Positions 20,301-29,216 of a stretch of DNA of 64,000 nucleotides are shown here, piece after piece. Position 1 is the first letter of the stretch. The number at the start of each line of letters is the position of its first letter. The notes under the pieces are model-generated. The model made no database searches, was not told where the DNA came from, and saw only the letters and a list, made by a program, of their open reading frames with translations. The position numbers and the translations under genes were made by a program. Source of the stretch: Microbacterium sp. PM5 (lineage in GTDB: Bacteria > Actinomycetota > Actinomycetes > Actinomycetales > Microbacteriaceae); NCBI RefSeq assembly GCF_003293595.1, contig NZ_CP022162.1, positions 961,737 through 1,025,736 of the forward strand, given 5' to 3'.

Positions 20301-22128
20301 GCCCGACCACCGAGGCGTCCAGTGTGTTGATCGCCGAGACGATCTTCGACTGCTGGCGCGCGAGGTCTGCGGCACCCCAGGCTCCGCGGAGGTCGCAGCC
20401 TCCCCGGACGTTCGTGCCGACGCCGGCACGGTCGGTGTACGGCTGGCAGGCCGCGTCGGACGAGCCGAGCGTCGTGAAGTAGTTCAGCACGTTGAACGAG
20501 CCCACGCTCAGGTCGCCGCCGACGGGGGCAGGAGCTGCGGTACGCGGGTTGGTGAAGCTCGCCTGACCCTGCGTCTTGCCGTCGCCGGCGAGGAAGGTCA
20601 CCGGGTTCAGCTTCCACGCGTTGTTGCGGTAGTCGAGCACGAACGAGCCGCTCAGGGACGCGGTGGCGCCGACGACGACCGGCTTGTCGAGCGAGACGTA
20701 CGCCGGCGTCAGGTCTCCGTTCAGGAGCGCACCGGTGCCGTTGTTGGCGCGCGCGGCATAGTCGAGCGAACCGCCGTCGTCGAGGACGACGCCGCGGGCA
20801 AGGTTGTCCGCCGCGGCCACGGCGGCCTCGGCGCTGCCGGGGCGGGCGACGTCCGTCGGCTGACGGAGCACGCCGGTGCCGGCGGCAAGACCCACTTCAC
20901 CGTAGCGGTTGGTGTTGTTGGTGTTGGTCACCGTGAAGGTGCCGGTGACGCTCACGAGCATCGACTCGAGGCTCTCGCGCTGGGCGATCGAGGCCGGCCA
21001 CGTCGTGAGCACGACGGGCTTCGGGGCCGCAGCCGCATCGATCTTGCGAGCCGCGCCCGTGTCGACCGCGAGCTGGGTGAGGCCGTTGAACTCGGATGCC
21101 TTACCGGTGACGCGGACAGTGTCTCCGAGCGCGACCTCGTTGGCGACGGCCGGGGTCTTCGCGTAGACGAAGATAGCGTCGGATGCCGTGTGGGCGCTCA
21201 GATCGATCGCGCCGCCGGTCCCGGGCGTCTGGATGACGTAGCCGTTGTAGCCGCCGGTCGCATACTGAGCGGTGACGACGCCTTCGGTCGTGACGGTCTG
21301 GCCGTTCAGCGGGGTGCTGTCGCCGGAGCCTTGGATCGCCGCGATCGGTGTGATCGTCTCGGTCCCGGGGGTTCCCGTCGAGGTCGGCTGCGGCGTCGGG
21401 GTGGACGTCGTCGTGGGCTCGGGAGAGGGAGACGCGGTGCCGGTCGGCGCGGGCGTCGGCTCCGTGCCCGCACCGGAGTTCTGCGGAGTGGGGGCGCCCA
21501 CGGCGAAGTCCGCGCTGTTGACGGCGGTGTTGGTGTGCGACGCGTCGCGCGAGATGCTCGTCGAGTTCTCGGTGCCGGGAGCGGGCGAGCCGGCTGCGGG
21601 GGTCGCGGATGAACCCCAGGCGACGTAGTCGACGACGTCGGCGTCGCCGGGTGAGGTGACGACGGTGGAGCTCGAGACGAGCGCGACCTTGCCGGCCGTG
21701 CCGCTGAGGGCGAGCGAGCCGACGGCATCCGGCGTGGGAAGGGGAGTCGTCCCCGCCTGCCCCTTTGCCTCCTGGACGAGGAACGTGCGTCCGGCGGGGA
21801 TGGTGCCGCTCAGCGCCTGCGCCGAGAACTTCTTGTCGCCGCCTGCTGCGGCGTACTGCAGCGTCCAGCCGTCGAGGCTGACCGGCGCCGACGAGACGTT
21901 CACGAGCTCGACGAAGTCGTGGGTGTAGGTGGCGCCGGAGTTGCCGCCCCCGCCGTACACCTCGTTGATCAGCACGGCGGCGTTCGGCGAGACGGCCGCC
22001 TGAGCCGGAATGGTCGCGAATCCCGCGCCGCTGAGGGCGAGGGCTCCGGCGGTGATGGTGGCGACGATCGCGCGCCTGTTCCGCCTCTCGGCGGTGGGAC
22101 GCGTGGCGTCCCGTGTCGGATCTGACAC
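17380..22128 (-). CDS. Secreted ExeM/NucH-type nuclease fused to a UshA-type 5'-nucleotidase, surface anchored
   Basis: A 1582-residue multidomain exoenzyme. Residues 1-44 form a signal peptide with a basic start (ERRNRRAIVATI) and an AQA cleavage site. A lamin-tail domain (about 50-180, VLINEVYGGGG) is followed by a Pro/Thr linker and OB-like region (about 258-495). The endonuclease/phosphatase domain spans about 540-875: NVLNYF, MEIENS, VNHFKSK, VGDFNS and SSDHDP. A calcineurin-like domain begins near 880 (TINDFHGR, SAGDN, GNHEFD), followed by the 5'-nucleotidase C-terminal domain. A linker contains LPATGG (1443-1448), then an Ig-like domain, LATTGAE (from 1546), a hydrophobic helix and RRRR. 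This is a whole DNA-to-nucleoside scavenging path in one chain. GTG 22128 follows AGGGAGA at a good distance. Confidence 0.9.
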   Translation of the reverse strand: MSDPTRDATRPTAERRNRRAIVATITAGALALSGAGFATIPAQAAVSPNAAVLINEVYGGGGNSGATYTHDFVELVNVSSAPVSLDGWTLQYAAAGGDKKFSAQALSGTIPAGRTFLVQEAKGQAGTTPLPTPDAVGSLALSGTAGKVALVSSSTVVTSPGDADVVDYVAWGSSATPAAGSPAPGTENSTSISRDASHTNTAVNSADFAVGAPTPQNSGAGTEPTPAPTGTASPSPEPTTTSTPTPQPTSTGTPGTETITPIAAIQGSGDSTPLNGQTVTTEGVVTAQYATGGYNGYVIQTPGTGGAIDLSAHTASDAIFVYAKTPAVANEVALGDTVRVTGKASEFNGLTQLAVDTGAARKIDAAAAPKPVVLTTWPASIAQRESLESMLVSVTGTFTVTNTNNTNRYGEVGLAAGTGVLRQPTDVARPGSAEAAVAAADNLARGVVLDDGGSLDYAARANNGTGALLNGDLTPAYVSLDKPVVVGATASLSGSFVLDYRNNAWKLNPVTFLAGDGKTQGQASFTNPRTAAPAPVGGDLSVGSFNVLNYFTTLGSSDAACQPYTDRAGVGTNVRGGCDLRGAWGAADLARQQSKIVSAINTLDASVVGLMEIENSAKSTPSTPDKAVATLVAALNAAAGSEKWAYVPASAQLPDASEQDVIRNAIIYQPARVAPVGEALALGTQSGSGQAFDNAREPIAQKFAPAGGGEPFLFVVNHFKSKGSSGASGAQADQKDGQGAWNPARVAQASALRDWVSSLTANGEAAVLVGDFNSYTQEDPLKVLYDEGYTDAESALKVGRSTYSFDGLSGSLDHVLLNAAAWKRVTGGDVWNINSGESVALEYSRYNNHGTLFWQDGPYRSSDHDPLKVGLSARKSAPTTIDILTINDFHGRIEAGSQGEGGAAVLAGAVAAKKAQNPNTLLVSAGDNIGASTFTSLIQQDTPTIDALKASGLEVSAVGNHEFDRGFADLKNRVLPRFGGNTDPSNVTPEQIAAGSPYALGANVYQKGTKTPALPEYTVKTLDGVRVAFIGTVTTDTARMVDPQGIKDIDFGDQLEAANRVADKIAAGDLADVTVLLTHSGSSVSNQCDAVATDPSDFGTLIRGASAHIDAIVSAHTHQTYACNVQVGSSGKLRPVIQASEYGKALGQLSLTYDTDAHELVSATGSTQTLAKAYPADAAVASMVAGFTAQANTIGAQPVGAITANILRGGTSGSDRGVESTMGNTVADIYLWATSTNPAYAGTKAQIALMNPGGLRADLRYTGDGTVTYKQLADVQPFANTLVTVTLTGAQLKDILTRQWQATGDRPKLHLGVSKGFTYEYTEDAPPAGQTASRSGHIVSMSLDGKKITDADTFTVVTNSFLANGGDGFTPFAQGTNRTDTGQVDLDATLAYAKAIKPIAPSSVGRSVLVSDTTPSPTPTATPTATPSASPTGAPSPSPTSTLPATGGVTVGASSTGLSADGRIERGSSFTVTLTGLGAFEQVVATLNSDPIVITGIPAADANGRVTFTVNVPQSLPLGTHHLIVLGADGRVVLNLPLQVVGEGTLATTGAELPWGLAFGGALLLVAGLLLAMTRRRRVTIG

Positions 22129-22434
22129 GTGTTCTCCCTGGTTTCGCATGCAACAGCGGACAGCCGCATACACGGCGGTCCTCTTCGGTGATTGAGTGCC
22201 GATGATGAGGTGGCTGTGAGACGAAAAGGTTGCACCGAAGTGAACGCCGCACGACATCCGGTCCCATCGAACGTGAGATCGAGCTTCCGTGGCGCGGATC
22301 GCGGCGGCAAGAGAAAGGGCGGTTAACTCTTTCTCATCCGGCGCAGCCCTGGCGCGTCGCGTGAGGGAGAGGCTAAAGTCCCGCGCGCGGTCGCGCGGGG
22401 CCCGCCCTGCGGACGCCGGTAGACTGCACGGGAC
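22129..22434. other. 306-bp divergent intergenic region, nuclease / lepA
   Basis: No gene is supported here. The minus-strand ribosome binding site AGGGAGA (22131-22137) serves the nuclease gene. An inverted repeat GAGAAAG (22311-22317) and CTTTCTC (22329-22335) surrounds a GTTAAC and could be an operator. TAGACT (22420-22425) is a -10 candidate for lepA, nine bases before its ATG. Confidence 0.55.
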
Positions 22435-24285
22435 ATGTCACCCCGCGCCCTGAAGCCTCTCGAGCCGTCTGCGACCCCTCCAGAGCTGATCCGCAATTTC
22501 TGCATCATCGCCCACATCGACCACGGCAAGTCCACGCTGGCCGACCGCATGCTGCAGATCACCGGTGTGGTCTCGGACCGCGACATGCGTGCGCAGTACC
22601 TCGATCGCATGGACATCGAGCGCGAGCGCGGCATCACCATCAAGTCGCAGGCCGTCCGCATGCCCTGGGCCACCGCCGAGGGCACCTTCGCACTGAACAT
22701 GATCGACACACCCGGCCACGTGGACTTCACATACGAGGTCTCGCGCTCGCTCGCCGCCTGCGAAGGCGCCATCCTCCTGGTCGACGCCGCGCAGGGAATC
22801 GAAGCGCAGACCCTTGCGAACCTCTACCTGGCGCTGGAGAACGACCTCCAGATCATCCCGGTTCTCAACAAGATCGATCTGCCCGCCGCCGATCCCGAGA
22901 AGTACGCCGCAGAGCTTGCGAACCTCATCGGCGGCGACCCCGCCGACGTGCTGCGGGTGTCGGGCAAGACGGGCATGGGGGTGGAGGAGCTGCTCGATCG
23001 CATCGTCGAGCGCATCCCCGCCCCGGTCGGGGACGCCGCGGCCCCGGCGCGCGCCATGATCTTCGACTCGGTCTACGATGCCTACCGCGGCGTGGTGACG
23101 TACGTCCGCATGGTCGACGGCAAGCTCGAGCCGCGCGAGCGCATTCAGATGATGTCCACGCGCGCGACGCACGACCTGCTCGAGATCGGTGTCTCCAGCC
23201 CCGAGCCGGTTCCGACCCGGGGCCTCGGCGTCGGCGAAGTGGGCTACCTGATCACCGGCGTGAAGGACGTGCGCCAGTCGAAGGTCGGCGACACGATCAC
23301 CAACCACCGCAAGCCCGCGAGCGAAGCCCTGGCCGGCTACACCGACCCCAAGCCGATGGTGTTCAGCGGGATCTACCCGATCGACGGCAGCGACTACGCC
23401 GACCTGCGTGAGGCGCTGGACAAGTTGAAGCTGTCGGACGCCTCGCTGCAGTACGAGCCGGAGACCTCCGTCGCCCTGGGCTTCGGATTCCGCTGCGGGT
23501 TCCTGGGCCTGCTGCACCTGGAGATCATCACGGAGCGCCTGTCGCGCGAGTTCGGCCTCGACCTCATCACCACGGCACCCTCGGTGACGTACGAGGTCAC
23601 GACCGACACGGGCGAGTCGGTCACGGTCACCAACCCGAGCGAGTACCCCGACGGGCGCGTCGCGAGTGTCTCCGAGCCGGTCGTCAAGGTCGGCATCCTG
23701 TTGCCCAAGGATTACGTGGGCACGGTGATGGAGCTCTGCCAGCAGCGCCGCGGAACGCTCCTCGGCATGGAATACCTCAGTGAGGACCGGGTCGAGCTGC
23801 GCTACAACATGCCGCTCGGCGAGATCGTCTTCGACTTCTTCGATCAACTGAAGTCCAAGACACAGGGCTACGCGAGCCTCGATTACGAGCCCGCCGGATC
23901 CCAGGAGGCCGATCTGGTCAAGGTCGACATCCTGCTGCAGGGTGAGAAGGTCGACGCGTTCAGCTCGATCGTCCACCGCGAGAAGGCGTACGCGTACGGC
24001 ACTCTGATGACCGAACGCCTCCGCAAGCTCATTCCGCGCCAGCAGTTCGAGGTGCCCATCCAGGCCGCCATCGGCGCACGCATCATCGCGCGCGAGAACA
24101 TCCGAGCCATCCGCAAGGACGTTCTCGCCAAGTGCTACGGCGGCGACATCACCCGTAAGCGCAAGCTGCTGGAGAAGCAGAAGGAGGGCAAGAAGCGCAT
24201 GAAGATGGTCGGTCGTGTCGAGGTGCCCCAGGAAGCCTTCATCGCCGCGCTCTCCGGCGACGTCGAGGGCAAGGACAAGAAGTAG
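22435..24285 (+). CDS. lepA: Elongation factor 4 (LepA), ribosome-associated GTPase
   Basis: A 616-residue translational GTPase that acts on the 70S ribosome. GTPase motifs: [13 protein letters not shown] (G1), [10 protein letters not shown] (G2), IDTPGHVDF (G3) and NKIDLP (G4). Domains II and III are followed by the LepA-specific C-terminal domain with [21 protein letters not shown] and the lysine-rich [16 protein letters not shown] tail, which separates it from EF-G. Length is typical (about 600-620). TAGACT lies nine bases before the ATG, so the leader is very short or absent. Confidence 0.97.
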   Translation: MSPRALKPLEPSATPPELIRNFCIIAHIDHGKSTLADRMLQITGVVSDRDMRAQYLDRMDIERERGITIKSQAVRMPWATAEGTFALNMIDTPGHVDFTYEVSRSLAACEGAILLVDAAQGIEAQTLANLYLALENDLQIIPVLNKIDLPAADPEKYAAELANLIGGDPADVLRVSGKTGMGVEELLDRIVERIPAPVGDAAAPARAMIFDSVYDAYRGVVTYVRMVDGKLEPRERIQMMSTRATHDLLEIGVSSPEPVPTRGLGVGEVGYLITGVKDVRQSKVGDTITNHRKPASEALAGYTDPKPMVFSGIYPIDGSDYADLREALDKLKLSDASLQYEPETSVALGFGFRCGFLGLLHLEIITERLSREFGLDLITTAPSVTYEVTTDTGESVTVTNPSEYPDGRVASVSEPVVKVGILLPKDYVGTVMELCQQRRGTLLGMEYLSEDRVELRYNMPLGEIVFDFFDQLKSKTQGYASLDYEPAGSQEADLVKVDILLQGEKVDAFSSIVHREKAYAYGTLMTERLRKLIPRQQFEVPIQAAIGARIIARENIRAIRKDVLAKCYGGDITRKRKLLEKQKEGKKRMKMVGRVEVPQEAFIAALSGDVEGKDKK

Positions 24286-24300
24286 GCAGGACGCCCCGGT

Positions 24301-24306
24301 TAGGCT
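24301..24306 (+). promoter_or_regulatory. -10 hexamer TAGGCT of DUF1990 gene
   Basis: TAGGCT with seven bases before the ATG at 24314, in the 28-bp gap after lepA. This gives the DUF1990-hemW pair its own likely leaderless promoter. Confidence 0.6.
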
Positions 24307-24313
24307 GGACATC

Positions 24314-24964
24314 ATGCGTCGCGGAAGCTTTCAGGACGACACGGTCGACTATGCCGCCGTCGGCGCCACGCAGGCGCACGACCTCATGAGCTATCCGCCC
24401 GAGAACAGCGTTCCGGCGGAGGACTCCTGGCTGCTCGGCAGCGGGCAGGCGCGCTTCGAGTCATCGGCCGACGCGCTGCTCTCGTGGACGGCGCTGCGCG
24501 GTGCGGGGCTGGAGATCTCGGACGTGCGTCCGGCTGCCGGCCCGATGTACACGGGAGTCGGCTACGACGTCGACGGCAATCCGACGGTGGCGAGCCGCAT
24601 GGACGCCGATCAGCGGTTCGACGCCGACGGCACGCCGTACGTCGCGGCCGGAACGACCGTGCGGGTGCGGGGACATGTCAAGGGCATGAACGCGGACGGT
24701 GAGCTGCGCGTCATCTACGCGATCGAAGAGCCGCGACGCGTGGGGTTTGCTCTCGGAACCGTCGGGGACTCCGTCGTCAGCGGCGAGGAATCGTTCGTCG
24801 TGACCTGGGCGGACAACGACGAAGTCCGGTTCACGGTGCGCGCTTTCGACCGTCCCGTCGCCACGCTCTACCGCGTCGTTCCGGCTCTGGTGAAGCGTCG
24901 CCGGCGCGAGCTCTTCCGCGGGTACCTGCGCGCCCTCTCACCGCTGTACACGACGCCGGCCTGA
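24314..24964 (+). CDS. DUF1990 family protein
   Basis: A 216-residue protein that I place in the DUF1990 (YndJ/UPF0548-like) family of unknown function. The recognisable parts are VDYAAVGATQ at the start, the GFALGTVGDSVVSGEESF block and the ending FTVRAFDRPVATLYRVVPALVKRRRRELFRGYLRAL. There is no signal peptide, membrane helix or metal motif. The hexamer TAGGCT seven bases upstream supports this ATG over the longer frame running back into lepA. Its stop overlaps the hemW start by one base, so both are probably co-transcribed. Confidence 0.82.
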   Translation: MRRGSFQDDTVDYAAVGATQAHDLMSYPPENSVPAEDSWLLGSGQARFESSADALLSWTALRGAGLEISDVRPAAGPMYTGVGYDVDGNPTVASRMDADQRFDADGTPYVAAGTTVRVRGHVKGMNADGELRVIYAIEEPRRVGFALGTVGDSVVSGEESFVVTWADNDEVRFTVRAFDRPVATLYRVVPALVKRRRRELFRGYLRALSPLYTTPA

Positions 24965-26181
24965 TGGGCTCCGCCCTTCCTCTCGGCGACCCCGCTCCGA
25001 TCGACGGCGCGCTGCCGTCTGACATCGTGATCGATCCGGTCCGTGATTTCGGCGTGTACGTGCACGTGCCCTTCTGCCGCGTGCGCTGCGGCTACTGCGA
25101 CTTCAACACCTACACGGCCACAGAGCTGCGTGGCGCTCGCCAGGACGCGTACGCCGACGAGGTTCTCCGCGAGATCGAGCTGTCACGGGGCGTGCTGTCA
25201 CAGCAAGGGCCTCTGCGCGCGGCATCCACGGTGTTCTTCGGTGGCGGCACACCCACCTTGCTGCCGGCGGGGGATCTGGCCCGGATGCTCGACGGCATCC
25301 GCTCGGCCTTCGCGCTGACGACCGATGCCGAGGTCACCGTCGAGGCCAATCCCGATACCGTGACCGTCGCGATGGCTCACGAGCTCGCCGAGGCCGGCGT
25401 GACCCGCATGTCGATCGGCATGCAGTCGGCCGTGCCGCATGTGCTGGCCGCCCTCGACCGCACCCACGACCCCGCCTCGGTGCAGACCGCGGTCCACGCG
25501 GCACGCGCGGCGGGCCTGGATGTGAGCGTCGATCTGATCTACGGTGCACCGGGGGAGTCGCTGGACGACTGGCGCCGCTCGATCGAGGCAGCCGTGGCGC
25601 TGCGACCGGATCACATCTCCGCGTACGCGCTCATCATCGAGGAGGGCACCAAGCTCGAGCGCCAGATCCGCCGCGGCGAGCTCGCCGCACCGGATGACGA
25701 CCTCCAGGCCGACATGTACGAGCTGGCCGACGCGACGTTCGCCGCGAACGGATTCGGCTGGTACGAGGTGTCGAACTGGGCGACGGACACCGCCCACCGC
25801 TCTCGCCACAACCTCGCATACTGGCGCGGCACGGATTGGTGGGGCTACGGGCCGGGGGCGCACAGTCATGTCGACGGACTGCGATGGTGGAACGTCAAGC
25901 ACCCCGCGGCATACGCACAGCGCCTCGCCGCCGGCACCTCTCCTGCGGCTGCTCGCGAGCGCCCGGATGCCGCCGCACGGCGACTCGAGGACGTCCTGCT
26001 GCGCTCGCGCATCGCGGAGGGCATCGCGGTGGCCGAGCTGACCGGCGAGGGCCGCCACGCGGTGGCCGCGCTCATCGCCGATGGGCTCATCGAGGGATCA
26101 TCCGCCGTGCGCGGGCGCGTCGTCCTCACTCGCCGTGGACGTCTGCTGGCGGATGCCGTGGTGCGCGCCCTCACCGCCTGA
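24964..26181 (+). CDS. hemW: Radical SAM heme chaperone HemW
   Basis: A 405-residue radical SAM protein. The 4Fe-4S motif CxxxCxxC is at Cys38, Cys42 and Cys45 (FCRVRCGYC), followed by GGGTPTLL. Later comes SRHNLAYWRG, which contains the HNxxYW motif that marks HemW heme chaperones rather than coproporphyrinogen dehydrogenase HemN. A C-terminal winged-helix-like HemN_C region follows. The position directly before hrcA-dnaJ is the standard arrangement in actinobacteria and firmicutes. The family transfers heme to respiratory proteins; that is family knowledge, not shown here. Confidence 0.93.
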   Translation: MGSALPLGDPAPIDGALPSDIVIDPVRDFGVYVHVPFCRVRCGYCDFNTYTATELRGARQDAYADEVLREIELSRGVLSQQGPLRAASTVFFGGGTPTLLPAGDLARMLDGIRSAFALTTDAEVTVEANPDTVTVAMAHELAEAGVTRMSIGMQSAVPHVLAALDRTHDPASVQTAVHAARAAGLDVSVDLIYGAPGESLDDWRRSIEAAVALRPDHISAYALIIEEGTKLERQIRRGELAAPDDDLQADMYELADATFAANGFGWYEVSNWATDTAHRSRHNLAYWRGTDWWGYGPGAHSHVDGLRWWNVKHPAAYAQRLAAGTSPAAARERPDAAARRLEDVLLRSRIAEGIAVAELTGEGRHAVAALIADGLIEGSSAVRGRVVLTRRGRLLADAVVRALTA

Positions 26182-26195
26182 GCACACGATCGCGG

Positions 26196-26201
26196 TAATA
26201 T
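26196..26201 (+). promoter_or_regulatory. -10 box TAATAT of hrcA promoter
   Basis: TAATAT directly touching the first base of the CIRCE operator, 38 nt before the hrcA ATG. Repressor binding would cover the transcription start. Confidence 0.65.
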
Positions 26202-26227
26202 TGGCACTCGATCACCCTGAGTGCCAA
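26201..26227 (+). promoter_or_regulatory. CIRCE operator (HrcA binding site)
   Basis: Inverted repeat TTGGCACTC, nine bases, GAGTGCCAA. The canonical CIRCE is TTAGCACTC-N9-GAGTGCTAA. Both arms carry the symmetrical A to G / T to C change, so the dyad is perfect. It lies 12 nt before hrcA, which predicts autoregulation of hrcA-dnaJ by HrcA. Confidence 0.92.
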
Positions 26228-26239
26228 TAAGGAGGAGCG

Positions 26240-27277
26240 ATGGTCTCGGAACGCGGCCTGCAGGTCCTCCGCGCGATCGTGCAGGACTACGTCGACACCC
26301 ACGAGCCCGTCGGCAGCAAGGCGATCGTCGAACGGCACCAGTTCGGCGTGTCCGCCGCGACCATCCGCAACGACATGGCGCTCCTGGAGGACGAGGAGCT
26401 CATCGCAGCGCCGCACACATCCTCCGGACGCGTGCCCACCGACAAGGGATATCGCGTGTTCGTCGACCATCTCGCCGAGCTGCGCCCGCTCTCGACGGCG
26501 CAGCGTTCGGCGATCTCGTCGTTTCTCACCGACCCGGGCGACCTCGACGAACTCTTGATGCGCACCGTGCGCGCCCTCACACAGCTCACCGGCCAGGTCG
26601 CCATCGTGCAGTACCCGTCATTCGCCCGCGCGAACGTCACTCACGTCGAGTTCGTGCACCTGGGCGGAGCACGCGTCGTCGTCATCGTCGTCACCGACAC
26701 CGGCCGGGTCTCCCAGCGCGTGGCCTTCCTCGCCGAGGAACTCACCGAAGAGGCCGCCCAGCAGGTCAAGACGGCGATCTCGCGGCTGGTCACGGGCAAG
26801 CCCGTCGCGGAGGCTGCGGCCGCGATCGTCGAACTCTCGGCGTCAGCCCCCGACGGCACCCGCATCGATGCCGCGCTGCGCACCGTCGCGCGGATCGTCG
26901 GCGAGGAACTGGAGGACTTCCGCCAGGACCGGCTCGTGATGGCCGGGAGCGCGACACTCGCGCGGCGCGAGAGCGACTTCCGCGGGAGCATCTACCCGCT
27001 GCTGGAGGCCATCGAGGAGCAGGTCACCCTGCTGCGTCTGATGGGCGAGATGGTCGCCGACGACCAGGGACTCGCGGTGAGCATCGGCCGGGAGAACGAG
27101 CCCTTCGGGCTCACGGAAGCCTCGGTCCTCACGAGCGAGTACGACGCGACGGGTGCACGCGCGCGCGTCGGCCTCCTCGGCCCCACCCGAATGGACTACC
27201 CCACCAACCTCGCGGCGGTCCGCGCCGTCGCGCACTATCTGAGCCGACTGCTCGACGAGGACGACACGTCCCGCTGA
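26240..27277 (+). CDS. hrcA: Heat-inducible transcription repressor HrcA
   Basis: A 345-residue repressor that binds CIRCE and, with GroEL help, shuts off heat-shock operons. The N-terminal winged helix has [24 protein letters not shown] and [19 protein letters not shown], then the [18 protein letters not shown] block. The C-terminal HrcA domain holds [20 protein letters not shown] and [21 protein letters not shown]. The ribosome binding site GGAGGAG (26231-26237) is strong. It is followed by dnaJ 52 nt later, so hrcA and dnaJ are expected to be under the same CIRCE control. Confidence 0.97.
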   Translation: MVSERGLQVLRAIVQDYVDTHEPVGSKAIVERHQFGVSAATIRNDMALLEDEELIAAPHTSSGRVPTDKGYRVFVDHLAELRPLSTAQRSAISSFLTDPGDLDELLMRTVRALTQLTGQVAIVQYPSFARANVTHVEFVHLGGARVVVIVVTDTGRVSQRVAFLAEELTEEAAQQVKTAISRLVTGKPVAEAAAAIVELSASAPDGTRIDAALRTVARIVGEELEDFRQDRLVMAGSATLARRESDFRGSIYPLLEAIEEQVTLLRLMGEMVADDQGLAVSIGRENEPFGLTEASVLTSEYDATGARARVGLLGPTRMDYPTNLAAVRAVAHYLSRLLDEDDTSR

Positions 27278-27329
27278 GCGATCCGCTCCCGAACACCGAC
27301 CCGCGCCCGCAAGGGCAGGAAAGGCGATT

Positions 27330-28439
27330 GTGGCCGACCACTACGAAGTCCTGGGCGTATCCCGCGATGCGAGCCCCGACGAGATCAAGAAGGCGTATCG
27401 GCGTCTCGCGCGCGAACTGCACCCCGATGTCAACCCGGGAGCGGACGCGTCCGAGCGCTTCAAGCTCGTGACCCACGCCTACGACGTCCTCAGCGACCCG
27501 GAGCAGCGCCAGCGCTACGACATGGGCGGCGACAGCTCGCCCTTCGGCGGAGGCGGCGCGGGTTTCGGCGGCTTCGGCGACATCTTCGAGACCTTCTTCG
27601 GCGGCGGCGGAGCGCGCGCCGGCCGGCCGCGCTCGCGCCGTGAGCGCGGCCAGGATGCGCTGGTACGGGTGACCCTCGATCTCGGCGACGTCGTGTTCGG
27701 GACCCACCGTGACATCGAGGTCGACACGGCGGTGCTGTGCGAGACGTGCCAGGGATCGTGCTGCCAGCCCGGGACGCAACCGGCGACCTGCGACATCTGC
27801 CACGGATCCGGTCAGGTGCAGCGCACCGTGCGCAGCCTCCTCGGCAACGTCGTCACCTCTCAGCCCTGCACCACCTGCCAGGGCTACGGCACCACGATCC
27901 CTTACCCGTGCGCGAGCTGCCAGGGCCAGGGCCGCGTCCGCGCGCGGCGGACGGTCTCGGTCGACATCCCCGGGGGCGTCGAGACCGGACTCCGCCTGCA
28001 GCTGCCGGGCTCCGGGGAGGTCGGCCCCGCGGGCGGTCCGAACGGCGATCTCTACCTCGAGGTCACCGTCGCGACCCACGAGGTCTTCAGCCGGGAGGGC
28101 GATGACCTGCTCGCCACCCTCGAAGTGTCGATGCCCGATGCGATCCTCGGCACGCACACCACGATCTCCTCGCTGGACGGCGACGTCGACCTCGAGGTGC
28201 GCTCCGGAGTGCAGTCCGGTGACGTCCTGACGATCAAGGGCCGCGGCATCACGCCCCTGCGCGGCGGCACCCGCGGCGACCTGCGGGTCGGCGTGCAGGT
28301 CGTCACGCCGACGAAGCTCGACGCCAAGGAGCGCGCACTCATCGAGGACTTCGCCAAGCGGACGAAGGCCCCGGCTCCCCGCCTGGCGCAGTTCCACCAG
28401 GGCATGTTCTCGAAGCTGCGCGACCGGTTCCGCGGCTGA
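27330..28439 (+). CDS. dnaJ: Chaperone DnaJ
   Basis: A 369-residue type I J-protein, co-chaperone of DnaK. The J domain (residues 1-65) has the HPD motif in [10 protein letters not shown] Gly/Phe-rich linker (about 66-105) follows. The zinc region has four CxxC repeats: [24 protein letters not shown] and CASCQGQG. The first repeat ends SCC instead of SGA, so two extra cysteines sit next to the zinc site. The C-terminal substrate domains end [15 protein letters not shown]. The start is GTG with GCAGGAAAGG upstream. This copy, linked to hrcA, is the DnaJ2-type gene; the dnaK operon is not in the window. Confidence 0.95.
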   Translation: MADHYEVLGVSRDASPDEIKKAYRRLARELHPDVNPGADASERFKLVTHAYDVLSDPEQRQRYDMGGDSSPFGGGGAGFGGFGDIFETFFGGGGARAGRPRSRRERGQDALVRVTLDLGDVVFGTHRDIEVDTAVLCETCQGSCCQPGTQPATCDICHGSGQVQRTVRSLLGNVVTSQPCTTCQGYGTTIPYPCASCQGQGRVRARRTVSVDIPGGVETGLRLQLPGSGEVGPAGGPNGDLYLEVTVATHEVFSREGDDLLATLEVSMPDAILGTHTTISSLDGDVDLEVRSGVQSGDVLTIKGRGITPLRGGTRGDLRVGVQVVTPTKLDAKERALIEDFAKRTKAPAPRLAQFHQGMFSKLRDRFRG

Positions 28440-28440
28440 G

Positions 28441-29193
28441 ATGGCTCTGCACTTCCTCGTCGACGAGCCGTCGGCGGACGGGCCCGCCGTCGCCGACGCC
28501 GCTCCGGGCGACGAGATCATCATCGCCGGTGCCGAGGCTCATCATGCGGCGGTCGTGCGTCGCGTCCGCGTCGGCGAAGAGGTGACGGTGGGCGACGGTG
28601 CCGGCGTCTGGCTCACCGGTGTCGTCGCGGCATCCGCACCCAAACGCGTCGCGGTGACGGTGACCGCCCGCACCGTCGCCGCGCCACCCAGCCCGCGCCT
28701 GGTGCTCGCTCAGGCGCTTGCGAAAGGCGACCGCGACGAGCTCGCGGTGCAGGCGGCAACCGAGCTCGGCGTCGACGAGATCGTGCCGTGGCAGGGCGCG
28801 CGCAGCGTATCGCGCTGGAGCGACGATAAGGCCATCAAGGGCGTCGCACGCTGGCAGAGCATCGTCCGCGAAGCCGCCAAGCAGGCGCACCGCCCGTGGG
28901 TTCCACGCGTGTCGGCGCCGGTGTCCGTCGCCGGCCTCGCCGCACGTGCCGCGGACGCGCGCGTTCTCGTGCTGGAGCCCACAGCCGCCACGGCCTTGAG
29001 CGCCGTCCCTGTGGCCGACGGCGCGGAGATCGTTCTCGTCGTCGGCCCCGAAGGCGGCATCGCTCCCGACGAACTCGACGCGCTCGCGGATGCCGGAGCC
29101 ATCGCCGTCCGCCTCGGCGACACGGTGCTGCGCACCTCCACCGCGGGACCGGCTGCCCTCGCCGTGGTCAACGCCCGCCTCGGCCGCTGGTGA
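28441..29193 (+). CDS. rsmE: 16S rRNA (uracil1498-N3)-methyltransferase
   Basis: A 250-residue SPOUT-class methyltransferase modifying U1498 of 16S rRNA in the decoding region. An N-terminal PUA-like domain carries HHAAVVRRVRVGEEV. The C-terminal trefoil knot has VVGPEGGIAPDEL and RLGDTVLRTSTAGPAAL, the SAM-binding signatures. The ATG begins one base after the dnaJ stop, so it is read from the same mRNA, as in most actinobacteria. Confidence 0.95.
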   Translation: MALHFLVDEPSADGPAVADAAPGDEIIIAGAEAHHAAVVRRVRVGEEVTVGDGAGVWLTGVVAASAPKRVAVTVTARTVAAPPSPRLVLAQALAKGDRDELAVQAATELGVDEIVPWQGARSVSRWSDDKAIKGVARWQSIVREAAKQAHRPWVPRVSAPVSVAGLAARAADARVLVLEPTAATALSAVPVADGAEIVLVVGPEGGIAPDELDALADAGAIAVRLGDTVLRTSTAGPAALAVVNARLGRW

Positions 29194-29204
29194 TGGGCGC
29201 TGAC

Positions 29205-29210
29205 TACACT
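29205..29210 (+). promoter_or_regulatory. -10 hexamer TACACT of the HIT-phoH-ybeY-era unit
   Basis: TACACT six bases before the ATG at 29217. It gives the HIT to era run a promoter of its own, apart from the CIRCE-controlled hrcA promoter. Confidence 0.55.
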
Positions 29211-29216
29211 CGGAGT

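Noticed and set aside
22200..22300. Possible PHO-box-like GTTCAC repeat on the minus strand upstream of the nuclease gene
   Set aside because: Only one GTTCACTTCGG unit is recognisable; neighbouring 11-base units do not match, so phosphate control is not supported by sequence alone.
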